Positions 38,005 through 47,206 of a DNA stretch of 64,000 nucleotides are shown piece by piece. The notes below the pieces were generated by a model that was not told the DNA's origin, did not search any database, and was given only the letters and a program-made list of their open reading frames with translations. The stretch is taken from assembly GCF_015291745.1 (NCBI RefSeq), contig NZ_CP030059.1, forward strand, positions 2,569,501 through 2,633,500. Direction: 5' to 3'. Within the stretch, counting starts at the first letter, position 1, and each line of letters begins with the position of its first letter. The DNA is from Bradyrhizobium sp. CCBAU 53351 (GTDB lineage: Bacteria; Pseudomonadota; Alphaproteobacteria; Rhizobiales; Xanthobacteraceae). The position numbers and the translations under genes are program-made.

Positions 38005-39294
38005 TCAGGCGACCGTCGATTTTGCGACGACGACCTTGCGCCAGGGCTTGAGCACCGCGATCGCCAGCAGCGAGGCCAGGATGTTGGCGCCGGCTGCGAT
38101 GATGAACACGCTGTCCCAGGTGCCCGACGATTGCTGCATGTAGTTTGCGATCGGTACCAGCAGCGCGGCGGTGCCCTTGGCGGTGTAGAGCAGGCCGGCA
38201 TTGGTGGTCGCGAACTTGGCGCCGAACGTGTCGGTGCAGGTCGAGGGGAACAGCGAGTAGATCTCACCCCAGGCGAAGAACACGAAGCCCGAGAGCAGCA
38301 CGAACCAGATCGGATCGTGACCCCAGAGGTAGAGCATCCAGATGCCGAAGCCTTCCATGCCGAAGGCGATGAACATCGTGTTCTCGCGGCCGATCATGTC
38401 GGAGATCCAGCCGAAGAACGGACGGGTCAGGCCGTTGAGCACGCGGTCGATCGTGGCCGCGAAGGTCACTGCCGTCATCGTCACCGCCATTAGCGTGACC
38501 GGCACGTTGTCGACCTTCCAGTCGGCCGCGATCGGCTTCAGGTTGGCCGTCACCATCAGGCCGCCGGCGCCGACGATCACGAACATGAAGTACATCAGCC
38601 AGAAGATCGGCTGACGCAGAACTTCGGTCGGCTGGTAGTTGCGGCGGGTCTGCAGCAGATTGGCGTTCGCCACCACGTTCGGCACCTGGCCCGCCTTCGG
38701 CGACAGCAGGAAGAAGGCGAGGATGCAGATGACGATGCCTTGGCCGAGGCCGAAATAGAGGAAGGTGGTCTGGAAGCCACTGTCCTTGATCATGGCCTGG
38801 ATTGGCGCGACCGTCAGCGCAGAGCCTGCACCGAAACCTGCCGCCGTGATGCCCGCGGCGAGGCCGCGCTTGTCCGGAAACCACTTCAGCGCGTTGCCGA
38901 CGCAGGTGCCGTAGACGCCGCCGGCGCCGATGCCCGCGACGATCATGCCGAGGTAATAGCCGTTGAGCGTGGTGGCCTGTGCGTTGATCGCCCAGCCGAT
39001 GGCGCAGAGCACGCCGCCGACCAGCACGACGATTCGCGGACCGTATTTATCGACGAACCATCCTTCGATCGGCACCAGCCAGGTCTCGAACAGCACGAAG
39101 AGGGTAAAGGCCCATTGGATCGATGCGCGATCCCAGCCGAACTTCTTCTGGATGTCGGGGACGAAGAACGTCCAGCCGTATTGATAGTTGGCGATCATCA
39201 CCATCGCGCCTACACCGATCGCCAGTTGCGCCCAGCGATACGTGTCGCTAACGCGCGCGGTAGTAGGGGCGGTTGCCTGCACCATGTCCGTCAT
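38005..39294 (-). CDS. Second OxlT-like MFS transporter
   Basis: A 429-residue paralogue of the transporter downstream. They share QYGWT in helix 1, ETWLVP.E.WFVDKYGPRIV, YGTCVGNALKWFPD.RGLAAG and FGEIYSLFP.TC.DTFG.KFATTN. Twelve membrane helices are predicted. ATG at 39294 has GGGAGG upstream, and a copy of the 17-bp palindrome lies 51 bases before it. Each transporter has its own operator and terminator, so they are separate units. One may carry oxalate/formate exchange and the other a related acid. Confidence 0.92.
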   Translation of the reverse strand: MTDMVQATAPTTARVSDTYRWAQLAIGVGAMVMIANYQYGWTFFVPDIQKKFGWDRASIQWAFTLFVLFETWLVPIEGWFVDKYGPRIVVLVGGVLCAIGWAINAQATTLNGYYLGMIVAGIGAGGVYGTCVGNALKWFPDKRGLAAGITAAGFGAGSALTVAPIQAMIKDSGFQTTFLYFGLGQGIVICILAFFLLSPKAGQVPNVVANANLLQTRRNYQPTEVLRQPIFWLMYFMFVIVGAGGLMVTANLKPIAADWKVDNVPVTLMAVTMTAVTFAATIDRVLNGLTRPFFGWISDMIGRENTMFIAFGMEGFGIWMLYLWGHDPIWFVLLSGFVFFAWGEIYSLFPSTCTDTFGAKFATTNAGLLYTAKGTAALLVPIANYMQQSSGTWDSVFIIAAGANILASLLAIAVLKPWRKVVVAKSTVA

Positions 39295-39345
39295 AAAGCC
39301 TCCCGTGGCGCCTCTAATTTTTCTGCGAGCGCTGGAGAGGCATTC

Positions 39346-39362
39346 TTGTATGCATTATGCCA
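39346..39362 (-). promoter_or_regulatory. Proposed oxalate-regulon operator, copy 3 (second OxlT-like gene)
   Basis: TTGTATGCATTATGCCA. On the minus strand it starts 2 bases after TTGAAG, and sequence further upstream (CCAGCGCTTGA) is identical to copy 1. Confidence 0.55.
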
Positions 39363-39447
39363 AGCTTCAAGCGCTGGTCCGGCCACCGTGCGCAAATGTC
39401 GCAGCCTTGTTCAGCGGCAACTGTGACTCGGAACAGCACAAGTAGAA

Positions 39448-39470
39448 ATGGCCCCGTCGTGCGGGGCCAT
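39448..39470 (-). terminator. Terminator after the 45-residue gene
   Basis: ATGGCCCCG and CGGGGCCAT pair around a 5-base loop, followed on the minus strand by TTCTACTTG. It lies 68 bases after the small gene's stop, which supports that gene being a real transcription unit. Confidence 0.65.
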
Positions 39471-39538
39471 TCATCAAAAGTAGCATGTGGATCGTTCTGA
39501 AACCGTCGCGCTGCGTGGCAGCGCGGGAAAGTAACGGC

Positions 39539-39676
39539 TTACAGGCCGAAGCGCGGCAGGTCGCCGTTGTGGTTCGAGATCTCGGCGCTCGCCATCAGGA
39601 AGCTGTCGATCGCGGCCATCAGGCGGGCGAACAGCGAGGCGGAGGGGGCCAAAGCAACGGAAGCGGTCTTGGACAT
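39539..39676 (-). CDS. 45-residue protein of the proposed oxalate regulon
   Basis: ATG at 39676 to TAA at 39539-39541, with AAGGAAA 6 bases before the start. The protein begins MSKTASVALAPSASLFARLM and ends NHNGDLPRFGL. A central amphipathic helix (about 13-32) could lie on a membrane or bind a partner. It has its own copy of the oxalate-type palindrome 55 bases upstream, a leader hairpin and a terminator, so it is a complete small unit. It has some likeness in size and charge to DUF1127-type small proteins, but I do not assign it. The role is unknown. Confidence 0.7.
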   Translation of the reverse strand: MSKTASVALAPSASLFARLMAAIDSFLMASAEISNHNGDLPRFGL

Positions 39677-39691
39677 TGGAATTTCCTTTCT

Positions 39692-39715
39692 TGAGACGGT
39701 CAGTCTTGCGTCTCA
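39692..39715 (-). promoter_or_regulatory. Leader hairpin before the 45-residue gene
   Basis: TGAGACG (39692-39698) and CGTCTCA (39709-39715) pair around 10 bases. It lies between the operator and the ribosome binding site, within the expected mRNA leader. It may affect translation or RNA stability. The gap 39677-40020 (344 bases) holds this hairpin and the operator; the remaining part toward the Hsp70-like gene shows nothing definite. Confidence 0.45.
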
Positions 39716-39731
39716 TGTCTGGGAACAATCT

Positions 39732-39748
39732 ATGTATACCAGATGCCA
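39732..39748 (-). promoter_or_regulatory. Proposed oxalate-regulon operator, copy 4 (45-residue gene)
   Basis: ATGTATACCAGATGCCA; the right arm is perfect and the left arm matches 4 of 6. On the minus strand TGGACA lies one base before it. Confidence 0.5.
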
Positions 39749-40020
39749 CTGTCCATGTGTTTGTTTGCATGGCAGCATGTAATGCGCCGCATTGCAGCAT
39801 AACGCCGGGTTAATGCGGCCGGTTCGGGCATAAAATTGCCCATCTTGAGCCGCTGAGCGGGCCCTATCATTGCCGAAAGGCGCGAAAGCCTGGGCGGAAT
39901 CCCGGAATCTCATTGCGGCGGGCGCCAGGCTCCGGCCGCACTGCAGCAGACGGGCTTGGCAGGACAAGTCAAAGCGGCTAGTGGTCCGCCCCCTTATCCA
40001 ATCAACCGTCAGAGTGGTTC

Positions 40021-41352
40021 ATGTCGAGCGCCTCGCCCGCCGTCTCGATCGGCATCGATTTTGGGACCAGCAATACGGTCGTCGCGCTCGCGGCGGACGA
40101 CCGCCGGGTCGAGGCCATCCGCTTCGACCACGGCGGCCAGCGCCACAGCACCTACGTCTCGGCGCTGTGCTTCTGGGAGGACCGGCCGGGCGCCGGGGCC
40201 CAGGCCGAGGGCGGCCCGTGGGCGATCGAGACGTTCCTCGAAGGCCGCCACGTCTACCGGTTCCTCCAGTCGTTCAAGACGTTTGCCGCCAGCAGCAGCT
40301 TCCAGACGACGCAAGTGTTCCGGCAGCGCTTCAAGTTCGAGGACATCCTGGCGGCATTCCTGCGCACGCTGGCGCGCCATGGCGGTGAGAAGTTCGGCTT
40401 CGAGGCGTCCAACATCACGGTCGGCCGGCCCGTGCGCTTTGCCGGCGGCAATCCGGATGAGGCGCTGGCAATGCAGCGCTACCGTGCCGCCTTCGAGCGC
40501 CTCGGCGCCGGCCACGCGCGCTATGTTTACGAGCCGGTCGGCGCCGCGTTCTCCTTCGCCCGAAAGCTTGAGCGCGATGCCACCGTGCTGGTTGCGGATT
40601 TCGGCGGCGGCACCAGCGATTTCTCCGTGATGCGCTTTTCGCGCAAAGGCGGTGCCCTACGCGCCGAGCCGCTCGGCCATGCCGGCATCGGGATTGCCGG
40701 CGACACGTTCGACTACCGCATCGTCGATCACGTGGTCTCGCCGCGCCTGGGCAAGGGCTCCAGCTTCCGCTCCTTCGACAAGGTGCTGCCGATCCCCAGC
40801 GGTCATTTTACCAACCTGGCCCGCTGGCATCAGCTGGCGATGATGAAGAGCAATGGCGATCTGCGCGAGCTCCGGGAGCTTGCGCGCACCGCGCTGAAGC
40901 CTGAACTGCTCGAGGATTTCATCACCATCGTCGATCTCGACCTCGGCTTTGCGCTGTACCGCGCAGTGTCCGACGCCAAGGTTGCGCTGTCGGCGCAGGA
41001 CGAGGTGAATTTCCGTTTCAGAGGCGGCGGCGTCGATATCGGATCGACCGTCACGCGAAAGAATTTCGAATCCTGGATCGCCGACGACATCGCTCGCCTC
41101 GGCGCCACCGTCGACAAGGTGCTGGGCGAAGCCGGCATCACCGCGCGCGAAGTCGAGAAGGTGTTCCTGACCGGCGGCACCTCGTTCGTGCCGGCGGTGC
41201 GAAAACTGTTCGCCGAACGCTTCGGCAACGAACAGCTGATGTCGGGCGACCAGTTCGAGTCGATCGCCTATGGCCTCGCGCTGATCGGGCACAGTCCGGA
41301 GCCGGATCGCTGGACCGCCGATGGCGGGATCGGAAAGAAGGCGGGCGCGTAG
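40021..41352 (+). CDS. Hsp70-family ATPase (YegD-like)
   Basis: A 443-residue actin-fold ATPase of the Hsp70 superfamily. The phosphate-1 loop is SIGIDFGTSNTVV at residues 8-20, phosphate-2 is VADFGGGTSDFSV at about 198-210, and the adenosine motif is FLTGGTSFVPAVRK near 383-396. It ends soon after the nucleotide-binding fold, without the substrate-binding and lid domains of DnaK, as in E. coli YegD (about 450 residues). No DnaJ or GrpE is nearby, so its client is unknown. The oxalate-type operator upstream points the other way. Confidence 0.9.
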   Translation: MSSASPAVSIGIDFGTSNTVVALAADDRRVEAIRFDHGGQRHSTYVSALCFWEDRPGAGAQAEGGPWAIETFLEGRHVYRFLQSFKTFAASSSFQTTQVFRQRFKFEDILAAFLRTLARHGGEKFGFEASNITVGRPVRFAGGNPDEALAMQRYRAAFERLGAGHARYVYEPVGAAFSFARKLERDATVLVADFGGGTSDFSVMRFSRKGGALRAEPLGHAGIGIAGDTFDYRIVDHVVSPRLGKGSSFRSFDKVLPIPSGHFTNLARWHQLAMMKSNGDLRELRELARTALKPELLEDFITIVDLDLGFALYRAVSDAKVALSAQDEVNFRFRGGGVDIGSTVTRKNFESWIADDIARLGATVDKVLGEAGITAREVEKVFLTGGTSFVPAVRKLFAERFGNEQLMSGDQFESIAYGLALIGHSPEPDRWTADGGIGKKAGA

Positions 41353-41391
41353 CGCTCGCTTCCTCGTTCTCCGCCATTGCGGGCGCAGCGC

Positions 41392-41481
41392 CGTAGGGTG
41401 GGCAATGCGAAGCGTGCCCACGTCCCGTACGCGACCAGAAACGAATGGCGGCGCGGCGCCAGTGCGGCTTGCCGCCCTACG
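41392..41481. repeat. Dispersed GTAGGGTGGGCA element
   Basis: CGTAGGG (41392-41398) and CCCTACG (41475-41481) form terminal inverted repeats of a 90-base element. Inside, GTGGGCA and TGCCCAC pair around AATGCGAAGCG. I recall this wording from intergenic repeats in many proteobacteria. It lies between convergent genes. Confidence 0.6.
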
Positions 41482-41496
41482 ATACTGATGTCGCCG

Positions 41497-41940
41497 CTAC
41501 TGAGTGATCTCGGGCTCGACGAGCTTCGCCAGATTGCGCAGCGATTCCTGCCAGCCGAGATAGCAGGCCTCCGGCGGGATGACGTCGGGAATGCCGGCCT
41601 GCGTGATGTCGATCTCGGTGCCGACCGAAACTTTCTTCAGGATCACGGTGACCTGGATTTCGCCGGGCAGGTTGGGATCGTCGAACTTGTCCGTGTAGCG
41701 CAGGCGTTCGCCGGGCACGAGCTCGAGATATTCACCGCCGAACGAATGGCTGTTGCCCGTCGTGAAGTTCCGGAACGACATCTTGAACGTGCCGCCCACC
41801 TTGGGCTCGAAATGATGCACGGTGCAGGTGAAGCCGTTCGGCGGCAGCCATTTCGCCATCGCATCCGCCTCCAGGAAGGCGCGATAGACCTTCTGCGGGC
41901 TGGTGGCGAGAACACGGTGCAGGCGGATCGTGCTGGGCAT
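41497..41940 (-). CDS. SRPBCC-family protein (AHSA1-like)
   Basis: A 147-residue START/Bet v 1-like domain protein. The N-terminal strand-helix segment TSPQKVYRAFLEADAMAKWL and the closing helix ACYLGWQESLRNLAKLVE are typical of AHSA1/SRPBCC proteins, which bind hydrophobic ligands. I start at 41940 (MPSTIRLHRV), with GAGGA 8 bases before the ATG; a start 15 bases upstream is in frame. Such genes are often paired with an ArsR repressor, but none is adjacent. The ligand is unknown. Confidence 0.88.
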   Translation of the reverse strand: MPSTIRLHRVLATSPQKVYRAFLEADAMAKWLPPNGFTCTVHHFEPKVGGTFKMSFRNFTTGNSHSFGGEYLELVPGERLRYTDKFDDPNLPGEIQVTVILKKVSVGTEIDITQAGIPDVIPPEACYLGWQESLRNLAKLVEPEITQ

Positions 41941-42151
41941 GGTTGTTATCCTCATTGATTGATGGGCCCGAGATTGGTGTCTATGGCCCCTTCATGTCAC
42001 GAGGACGACCGGGACACCGCCGATCCGACACGAGGTCTCGAGTTTTTTGGCGGGTGACCGGCCGCCGGCAATCTGCATCCGCTTCAAAACCGAAGCCACA
42101 ATTCCGCTGCCCTTCTTCGTTCAACTCTAGCGCGAAACCGGGGGACTTCCG

Positions 42152-43120
42152 TTGCGCAGGATGCTTTGGGCTTTTGCCGTCATTTTCTGCTGTTTCACGT
42201 CGACCGCGGAGGCTGCGGGCATTCAGCTCCTTGAATCCGGCCCGGCGCTGTCAGGCGCGATCTGGTATCCGTGCGCGGCCGAGCCGGCGCATGTGGCGTT
42301 GGGCAGCCTTGCGGTCGGCGCCGATTTCGACCTGAAGGGGGCGAGGGATTGTCCCGTCACCGGCGCGAAACTCCCGGTCATCATCTTTTCGCACGGTCGT
42401 GGCGGCTGGTTCGGCCAGCATCACGACACCGCGGAGGCGCTGGCCGATGCGGGCTTCGTCGTTGCGGCCGTCAACCATCCCGGTGACACCGCAAACGATT
42501 CCTCACGGCGCGATACGCTGTCTCTCTGGGGCTCGCGTCCGGCGGATATCGTTCGTTTGCTCGATTTCATGCTGAAGAACTGGAAGGACAGGGCGGTGAT
42601 CGATCCTGCCCAGGTTGGGTTCTTTGGTTTCTCGAGTGGCGGTGCGACCGGCTTCGTGCTGATGGGGACCAAGCCTGATTTCGCGAGGGTCGCCAGCTTC
42701 TGCAAGGAGACGAGCGGCGCTTGCGCGCAGCTTCACAATGGTGAGACGCCGCCCGAGCCGATCCAGGATGCGCGCATCCGAACCGCCGTCATCGTCGATC
42801 CCGCGCCAGGCACCCTGACGCGGGAGAATCTCGCCGTCGTCAAGGTGCCGTTCCAGTTCTGGCGCTCGCAGTTCGGCGGCCCCGGTGTCGGCGACGGCTC
42901 GGGCACGGAGCGCGTCGCGCAGGGATTGCCGGGCAAGCCGGAGATTCATGTCGTGCCGGCCGGCCATTTTGCGTTCCTCGCGCCGTGTTCGGCCGAGCTC
43001 GCGGCAGCCGTCCCCCGCATCTGTACCGACACGCCGGCCGGGTTCGACCGGGTGGGCTTTCATCGCGAGTTCAATGCAGCGGTGGTGAAGTATTTTCGCG
43101 GTCAGCTCGGAGAGCACTAA
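42152..43120 (+). CDS. Exported alpha/beta-hydrolase (dienelactone hydrolase-like)
   Basis: A 322-residue protein with a signal peptide (about 1-21, ending AEA). The hydrolase core has the oxyanion segment VIIFSHGRGGWFGQH, the nucleophile elbow GFSSGGATG with the serine near residue 165, and a late histidine in VVPAGHFAF. It resembles periplasmic dienelactone hydrolase-like or PAF-acetylhydrolase-like enzymes. I choose TTG at 42152, with GGGGGA 6 bases upstream and an Arg-Arg n-region; ATG at 42161 is possible. Four cysteines in the mature part may form disulfides. Substrate unknown. Confidence 0.85.
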   Translation: MRRMLWAFAVIFCCFTSTAEAAGIQLLESGPALSGAIWYPCAAEPAHVALGSLAVGADFDLKGARDCPVTGAKLPVIIFSHGRGGWFGQHHDTAEALADAGFVVAAVNHPGDTANDSSRRDTLSLWGSRPADIVRLLDFMLKNWKDRAVIDPAQVGFFGFSSGGATGFVLMGTKPDFARVASFCKETSGACAQLHNGETPPEPIQDARIRTAVIVDPAPGTLTRENLAVVKVPFQFWRSQFGGPGVGDGSGTERVAQGLPGKPEIHVVPAGHFAFLAPCSAELAAAVPRICTDTPAGFDRVGFHREFNAAVVKYFRGQLGEH

Positions 43121-43143
43121 GCTCGAAATCGGGATCAAACAAA

Positions 43144-43167
43144 AAGGCCGCCGAAACCGGCGGCCTT
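43144..43167. terminator. Bidirectional terminator between the hydrolase and frc
   Basis: AAGGCCGCCG and CGGCGGCCTT pair around AAAC. A-rich bases (CAAAAA) flank it on the left and give T's on the minus strand, so it serves frc best. Confidence 0.75.
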
Positions 43168-43189
43168 CGTCATTCGCTGTTGTGTCCGC

Positions 43190-44467
43190 TTACTCCGCGG
43201 CCTGCTTCTGCGGCGGGTCGAGCGCGCCGGACTTGTGGATCTCGGCGACCTGATGGTCGCTGAAGCCGAGCACCGAGCGCAGGATCTCGTCGGTGTGCTC
43301 GCCGAGCAGCGGGGAGCGCTCCACCTCGCTCGGTGAATCCGACAGCTTGATCGGGTTGCCGACCGAGATGTACTTGCCGCGGGTGGGGTGATCGACCTCG
43401 ACCACGGTCCCGGTCGCGCGCAGCGACTGGTCTTCGGCGATTTCCTTCATCGACAGGATCGGGCCGCAGGGGATGTCGTCCTTGTTGAGGATTTCCATCG
43501 CCTCGAACTTGGTCTTGGTCATCGTCCACTGCTCGATGCGGGCGAAGATCTCGTTGAGGCGCGGCAGGCGGGCCGCAGGCTTCGCGTAGTTCGGATCGGT
43601 CTTCCAAGTGGGCTCGCCGATCACGTCGCAGATCTTCTCCCAGACCGGAGCCTGGGTGATGAAGTAGATGTAGGCGTTGGGATCGGTCTCCCAGCCCTTG
43701 CACTTCAGGATGCGGCCGGGCTGGCCACCGCCCGAGTCGTTGCCGGCGCGCGGCACGGCATCGCCGAACGGAATGCCTTCGCCGAACTGGCTGTATTCCT
43801 TGAGCGGGCCGTGGGCAAGGCGCTGCTGGTCGCGCAGCTTGACGCGGGCGAGGTTGAGCACGCCGTCCTGCATCGCGGCGGTGACGCGCTGGCCCTTGCC
43901 CGAATGCGTGCGCTGATAGAGCGCGGTGACGATGCCCAGCGCCAGGTGCAGGCCGGTGCCGGAATCGCCGATCTGCGCGCCGGTGACGAGCGGCAGGCCG
44001 TCGCGGAAGCCCGTGGTCGAGGCGGCGCCGCCGGTGCACTGCGCGACGTTCTCATAGACCTTGCAGTCTTCGTACGGTCCGGGGCCAAAACCCTTGATCG
44101 AGGCGACGATCATCTTCGGGTTGATCGCCTGGATCTTCTCCCAGGGGAAGCCCATGCGGTCGAGCACGCCGGGGCCGAAATTCTCGACCAGCACGTCGCA
44201 CTTCTTGATCAACTCGGTGAGGACTTCCTTGCCCTTGGGGTTCTTGGTGTCGAGCGTGATCGAGCGCTTGTTGTGGTTGAGCATGGTGAAATACAGGCTG
44301 TCCACGTTCGGGATGTCCTGCAGCTGGCCGCGGGTGATGTCACCCACGCCCGGACGTTCCACCTTGATCACGTCGGCGCCGAACCACGCCAGCAGCTGCG
44401 TGCAGGTCGGCCCGGACTGGACGTGAGTGAAATCGAGAATGCGAACGCCCGTGAGCGCTTTGGTCAT
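43190..44467 (-). CDS. frc: Formyl-CoA:oxalate CoA-transferase
   Basis: A 425-residue class III CoA-transferase that moves CoA from formyl-CoA to oxalate, giving oxalyl-CoA and formate. The length is close to the Oxalobacter enzyme (428). The N-terminal [20 protein letters not shown] and KVERPGVGD are family signatures. The catalytic aspartate is probably D168 in [13 protein letters not shown], matching Asp169 of Oxalobacter Frc. It lies 63 bases downstream of oxc on the same strand, so it is the last gene of a gntR-oxc-frc unit. GGAGC precedes the ATG. Confidence 0.95.
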   Translation of the reverse strand: MTKALTGVRILDFTHVQSGPTCTQLLAWFGADVIKVERPGVGDITRGQLQDIPNVDSLYFTMLNHNKRSITLDTKNPKGKEVLTELIKKCDVLVENFGPGVLDRMGFPWEKIQAINPKMIVASIKGFGPGPYEDCKVYENVAQCTGGAASTTGFRDGLPLVTGAQIGDSGTGLHLALGIVTALYQRTHSGKGQRVTAAMQDGVLNLARVKLRDQQRLAHGPLKEYSQFGEGIPFGDAVPRAGNDSGGGQPGRILKCKGWETDPNAYIYFITQAPVWEKICDVIGEPTWKTDPNYAKPAARLPRLNEIFARIEQWTMTKTKFEAMEILNKDDIPCGPILSMKEIAEDQSLRATGTVVEVDHPTRGKYISVGNPIKLSDSPSEVERSPLLGEHTDEILRSVLGFSDHQVAEIHKSGALDPPQKQAAE

Positions 44468-44530
44468 CTTGTTGCTCCGTACTGTGTCTGCCCCTGCAGC
44501 CGGCAGGGAATAAAGGGTTGAGGGGTGGAC

Positions 44531-46264
44531 TTACTTCTTCTTCTGCAGAACGCTCTGCGGATTGAGGTTGCCGATGCGGCCGCTTTCCGAGCCGGCGGCC
44601 GGATCGATCACCGCGTTGATGAGCGTCGGCTTGCCGGACTTCATGGCCTCGTTGACGGCGCGCTTCAGCTCGTCGGGCGAGGTCGCGTTGACGCCGACGC
44701 CGCCGAAGGCTTCCATCATCTTGTCGTAGCGCGCGCCCTTGACGAACACTGTCGTCGCCGGATCGGAATTGGCGCCGTTGACGTCGGTGCCGCGATAGAT
44801 GCCGTCATTGTTGAATATGACGACGCAGATCGGCAGGTTGTAGCGGCAGATGGTCTCGACCTCCATGCCGGAGAAGCCGAAGGCCGAGTCGCCTTCCACG
44901 GCCAGCACGGGATGGCCGGTCTCGAGCGCGGCCGCGATCGCCTGGCCCATGCCGATGCCCATCACGCCCCAGGTGCCGACGTCGAGACGCTTGCGCGGCC
45001 GGTACATGTCGATGACGCCGCGGGCGAGATCGAGCGTGTTGGCGCCCTCGTTGACGAGGATCGCCTCGGGGTGCTCCTTGATGACGTTCTTAAGCACGCC
45101 GAGCGCGCCGTGATAGTCCATCGGCGATTTGTTGTTCATGAGCTTCGGCGCCATCTTGGCGACGTTCTCTTCGCGCTTGGACGAGATGGCCTTGGTCCAG
45201 TCGGCGGGAGGGGCGGTCCAGCCCGTTCCCATCGCCTGGTTGAAGGCGGAGACGACCGAGCCGATGTCGCCGACCACGGGCGCGACGATCTCGACGTTGG
45301 AGTCCATCTCACGCGGCTCGATGTCGACCTGGATGAACTTCTTCGGGGATTCGCCCCAGCTCTTGCCCTTGCCGTGCGAGAGCAGCCAGTTCAGCCGCGC
45401 GCCGATCAGCATGACGACGTCGGATTCCTTCAGCACCGTCGAGCGGGCCGCGCCGGCGCACTGCGGATGGGTGTCTGGGAGCAGGCCCTTGGCCATGCTC
45501 ATGGGGAGGAACGGCACGCCGCTCTTCTCGACGAAATTCTTGATCTCTTCGTCGGCCTGCGCGTAGGCCGCACCCTTGCCGAGGATGATGAGCGGACGCT
45601 TGGCGCTCTTGAGTACGTCGAGCGCACGCTTGACCGAAGCGGGCGAGGGGATCTGCGCGGGCGCCGCGTCGATCACCTTGACCAGCGACTTCTGGCCGGC
45701 ATCGGCGCTCATGACCTGGCCGAACAGTTTTGCGGGAAGGTCGAGATAGACGCCGCCCGGACGGCCCGAGACCGCGGCGCGGATCGCGCGGGCAAAACCG
45801 ATCCCGATGTCCTGGGCGTGCAGCACGCGATAGGCCGCCTTGCACAACGGCTTGGCGATCGCGAGCTGGTCCATTTCCTCGTAGTCGCCCTGCTGCAGGT
45901 CGACGATCTCGCGCTCGGAGGAGCCCGAGACCAGGATCATCGGGTAGCAGTTGGTGGTGGCGTGCGCGAGTGCGGTGAGACCGTTGAGGAAGCCGGGCGC
46001 GGAGACCGTGAGGCAGACGCCGGGCTTCTTGGTGAGATAGCCGGCGATGCCTGCGGCGTAACCGGCGTTCTGCTCGTGGCGGAAGGAAATCACGCGAATG
46101 CCTTCGGCTTGCGCCATGCGGCCCAAATCCGTGATCGGGATGCCCGGCACATTATAGATAGTGTTGATGCCGTTCAGCTTGAGCGCGTCGATGACGAGAT
46201 GGAAGCCATCCGTCAGTTCCTGCTCGGTGCCCGGTGCCTCGGACTTGGTCGCGGTATTCAGCAT
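44531..46264 (-). CDS. oxc: Oxalyl-CoA decarboxylase
   Basis: A 577-residue thiamine-diphosphate enzyme that decarboxylates oxalyl-CoA to formyl-CoA. The N-terminal pyrimidine-binding domain contains the catalytic glutamate region [13 protein letters not shown] with [14 protein letters not shown] central domain (about 205-365) binds ADP. The C-terminal domain carries the cofactor motif [14 protein letters not shown] through VVIFNND (about 470-505). I start at [10 protein letters not shown] (46264), where GGGAGAGAAGG precedes the ATG; the longer frame is shadow. Length matches the family (about 565-580). Confidence 0.96.
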   Translation of the reverse strand: MLNTATKSEAPGTEQELTDGFHLVIDALKLNGINTIYNVPGIPITDLGRMAQAEGIRVISFRHEQNAGYAAGIAGYLTKKPGVCLTVSAPGFLNGLTALAHATTNCYPMILVSGSSEREIVDLQQGDYEEMDQLAIAKPLCKAAYRVLHAQDIGIGFARAIRAAVSGRPGGVYLDLPAKLFGQVMSADAGQKSLVKVIDAAPAQIPSPASVKRALDVLKSAKRPLIILGKGAAYAQADEEIKNFVEKSGVPFLPMSMAKGLLPDTHPQCAGAARSTVLKESDVVMLIGARLNWLLSHGKGKSWGESPKKFIQVDIEPREMDSNVEIVAPVVGDIGSVVSAFNQAMGTGWTAPPADWTKAISSKREENVAKMAPKLMNNKSPMDYHGALGVLKNVIKEHPEAILVNEGANTLDLARGVIDMYRPRKRLDVGTWGVMGIGMGQAIAAALETGHPVLAVEGDSAFGFSGMEVETICRYNLPICVVIFNNDGIYRGTDVNGANSDPATTVFVKGARYDKMMEAFGGVGVNATSPDELKRAVNEAMKSGKPTLINAVIDPAAGSESGRIGNLNPQSVLQKKK

Positions 46265-46337
46265 GGGCCTTCTCTCCCTGGTCTCAAGTAGCGGGGCGAA
46301 TTGTTCGCCCTTCTGGTGAACGTTGCTAGGTGAACAG

Positions 46338-47069
46338 TTACGTGAACAATTCCTGGCCATGCGCTTCGACGTAAGAGGCAAGGCCGAGGGTGTGGTCGCG
46401 GGCGCGCTTCTCCGCAAGTTCGGTATCGCGCGCTTCGAGTGCTTCGATCATCGCGAGATGCTCGGGCAGCGAGGTCGCGGTGCGGTCCTTGCGTCCGATG
46501 GTCAGCTGGCGATAGCCGCGCACGTGCAGCAGCAGGTCATTGGTGAGATCGACCAGCACCGGCGATTCCGACAGCGAGATCAGCGCCTGATGGAAGGCGA
46601 TGTTGGCGCGCGAATATTCCTCGACATGATCCTCGGGCAGGCGGTCCTTGCCGAAGTCCTTGAAATAGTCGCGCAGCGCCGTGATGTCCTTCTTGCGCGC
46701 GGTGGTGGTGATGAGGCGCGCGGCCATGCTCTCCAGCGCCGCCCAGGCGCGGATCATGTCGACGATCTCGCTCTTGGTCCGGCGCACCACCATGATGCCG
46801 CGGCGCGGAACCGTCTTCACGAAACCGTCCTGCTCGAGCATCGCGATGGCTTCGCGGATCGGGGTGCGGCTGACACCCAGGCGTTCGGACAGCGCGCGCT
46901 CGTCCAGCATCACCGGCTCGGGCGTCGAATAGATGTCCATCTTGAGGATGGCTTCCTTCAAGGCGTCATACGCCTTGTTCTTGAAGCTGCTCTCCGGGGC
47001 AATACGAACGATTGCGATGTCTGCCTCGGCCATGTTCGGCAACGCCTTGGTTGGTTTCCGTAGTGACAC
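46338..47069 (-). CDS. GntR/FCD-family regulator, proposed controller of the oxalate regulon
   Basis: A 243-residue FadR-subfamily regulator. The N-terminal winged helix (about 25-90) has [20 protein letters not shown] and [14 protein letters not shown]. The C-terminal FCD domain (about 100-235) has the metal-ligand pattern of an Asp or Glu with histidines (IAFHQAL near residue 163 and later). I take GTG at 47069, with GGAGGA 8 bases before it; ATG at 47033 is a weaker option. The gene lies directly upstream of oxc on the same strand. A perfect palindrome at 47126-47142 lies 56 bases before the GTG, so it probably regulates itself as well. Confidence 0.9.
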   Translation of the reverse strand: MSLRKPTKALPNMAEADIAIVRIAPESSFKNKAYDALKEAILKMDIYSTPEPVMLDERALSERLGVSRTPIREAIAMLEQDGFVKTVPRRGIMVVRRTKSEIVDMIRAWAALESMAARLITTTARKKDITALRDYFKDFGKDRLPEDHVEEYSRANIAFHQALISLSESPVLVDLTNDLLLHVRGYRQLTIGRKDRTATSLPEHLAMIEALEARDTELAEKRARDHTLGLASYVEAHGQELFT

Positions 47070-47125
47070 GACGAATCTCCTCCAGTGGGAGTCGTCTTTT
47101 ACAGGAATATTAACGGGAAAGTTTT

Positions 47126-47142
47126 TGGCATACCACATGCCA
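47126..47142 (-). promoter_or_regulatory. Proposed oxalate-regulon operator, copy 5 (gntR-oxc-frc)
   Basis: TGGCATACCACATGCCA, perfect 6-bp arms. On the minus strand a consensus -35 TTGACA ends 3 bases before it, so a bound repressor would block RNA polymerase. Confidence 0.7.
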
Positions 47143-47206
47143 GAATGTCAAGGCGGCTATTTTTTGCGGCGTTCTAAGCCATGCTGCAGCTTGACAAGTT
47201 GGCTTC

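Noticed and set aside
41941..42151. A stretch with short pairings that might be a tRNA or riboswitch
   Set aside because: I could not build a cloverleaf or a conserved aptamer core, so I list only that no gene is seen.
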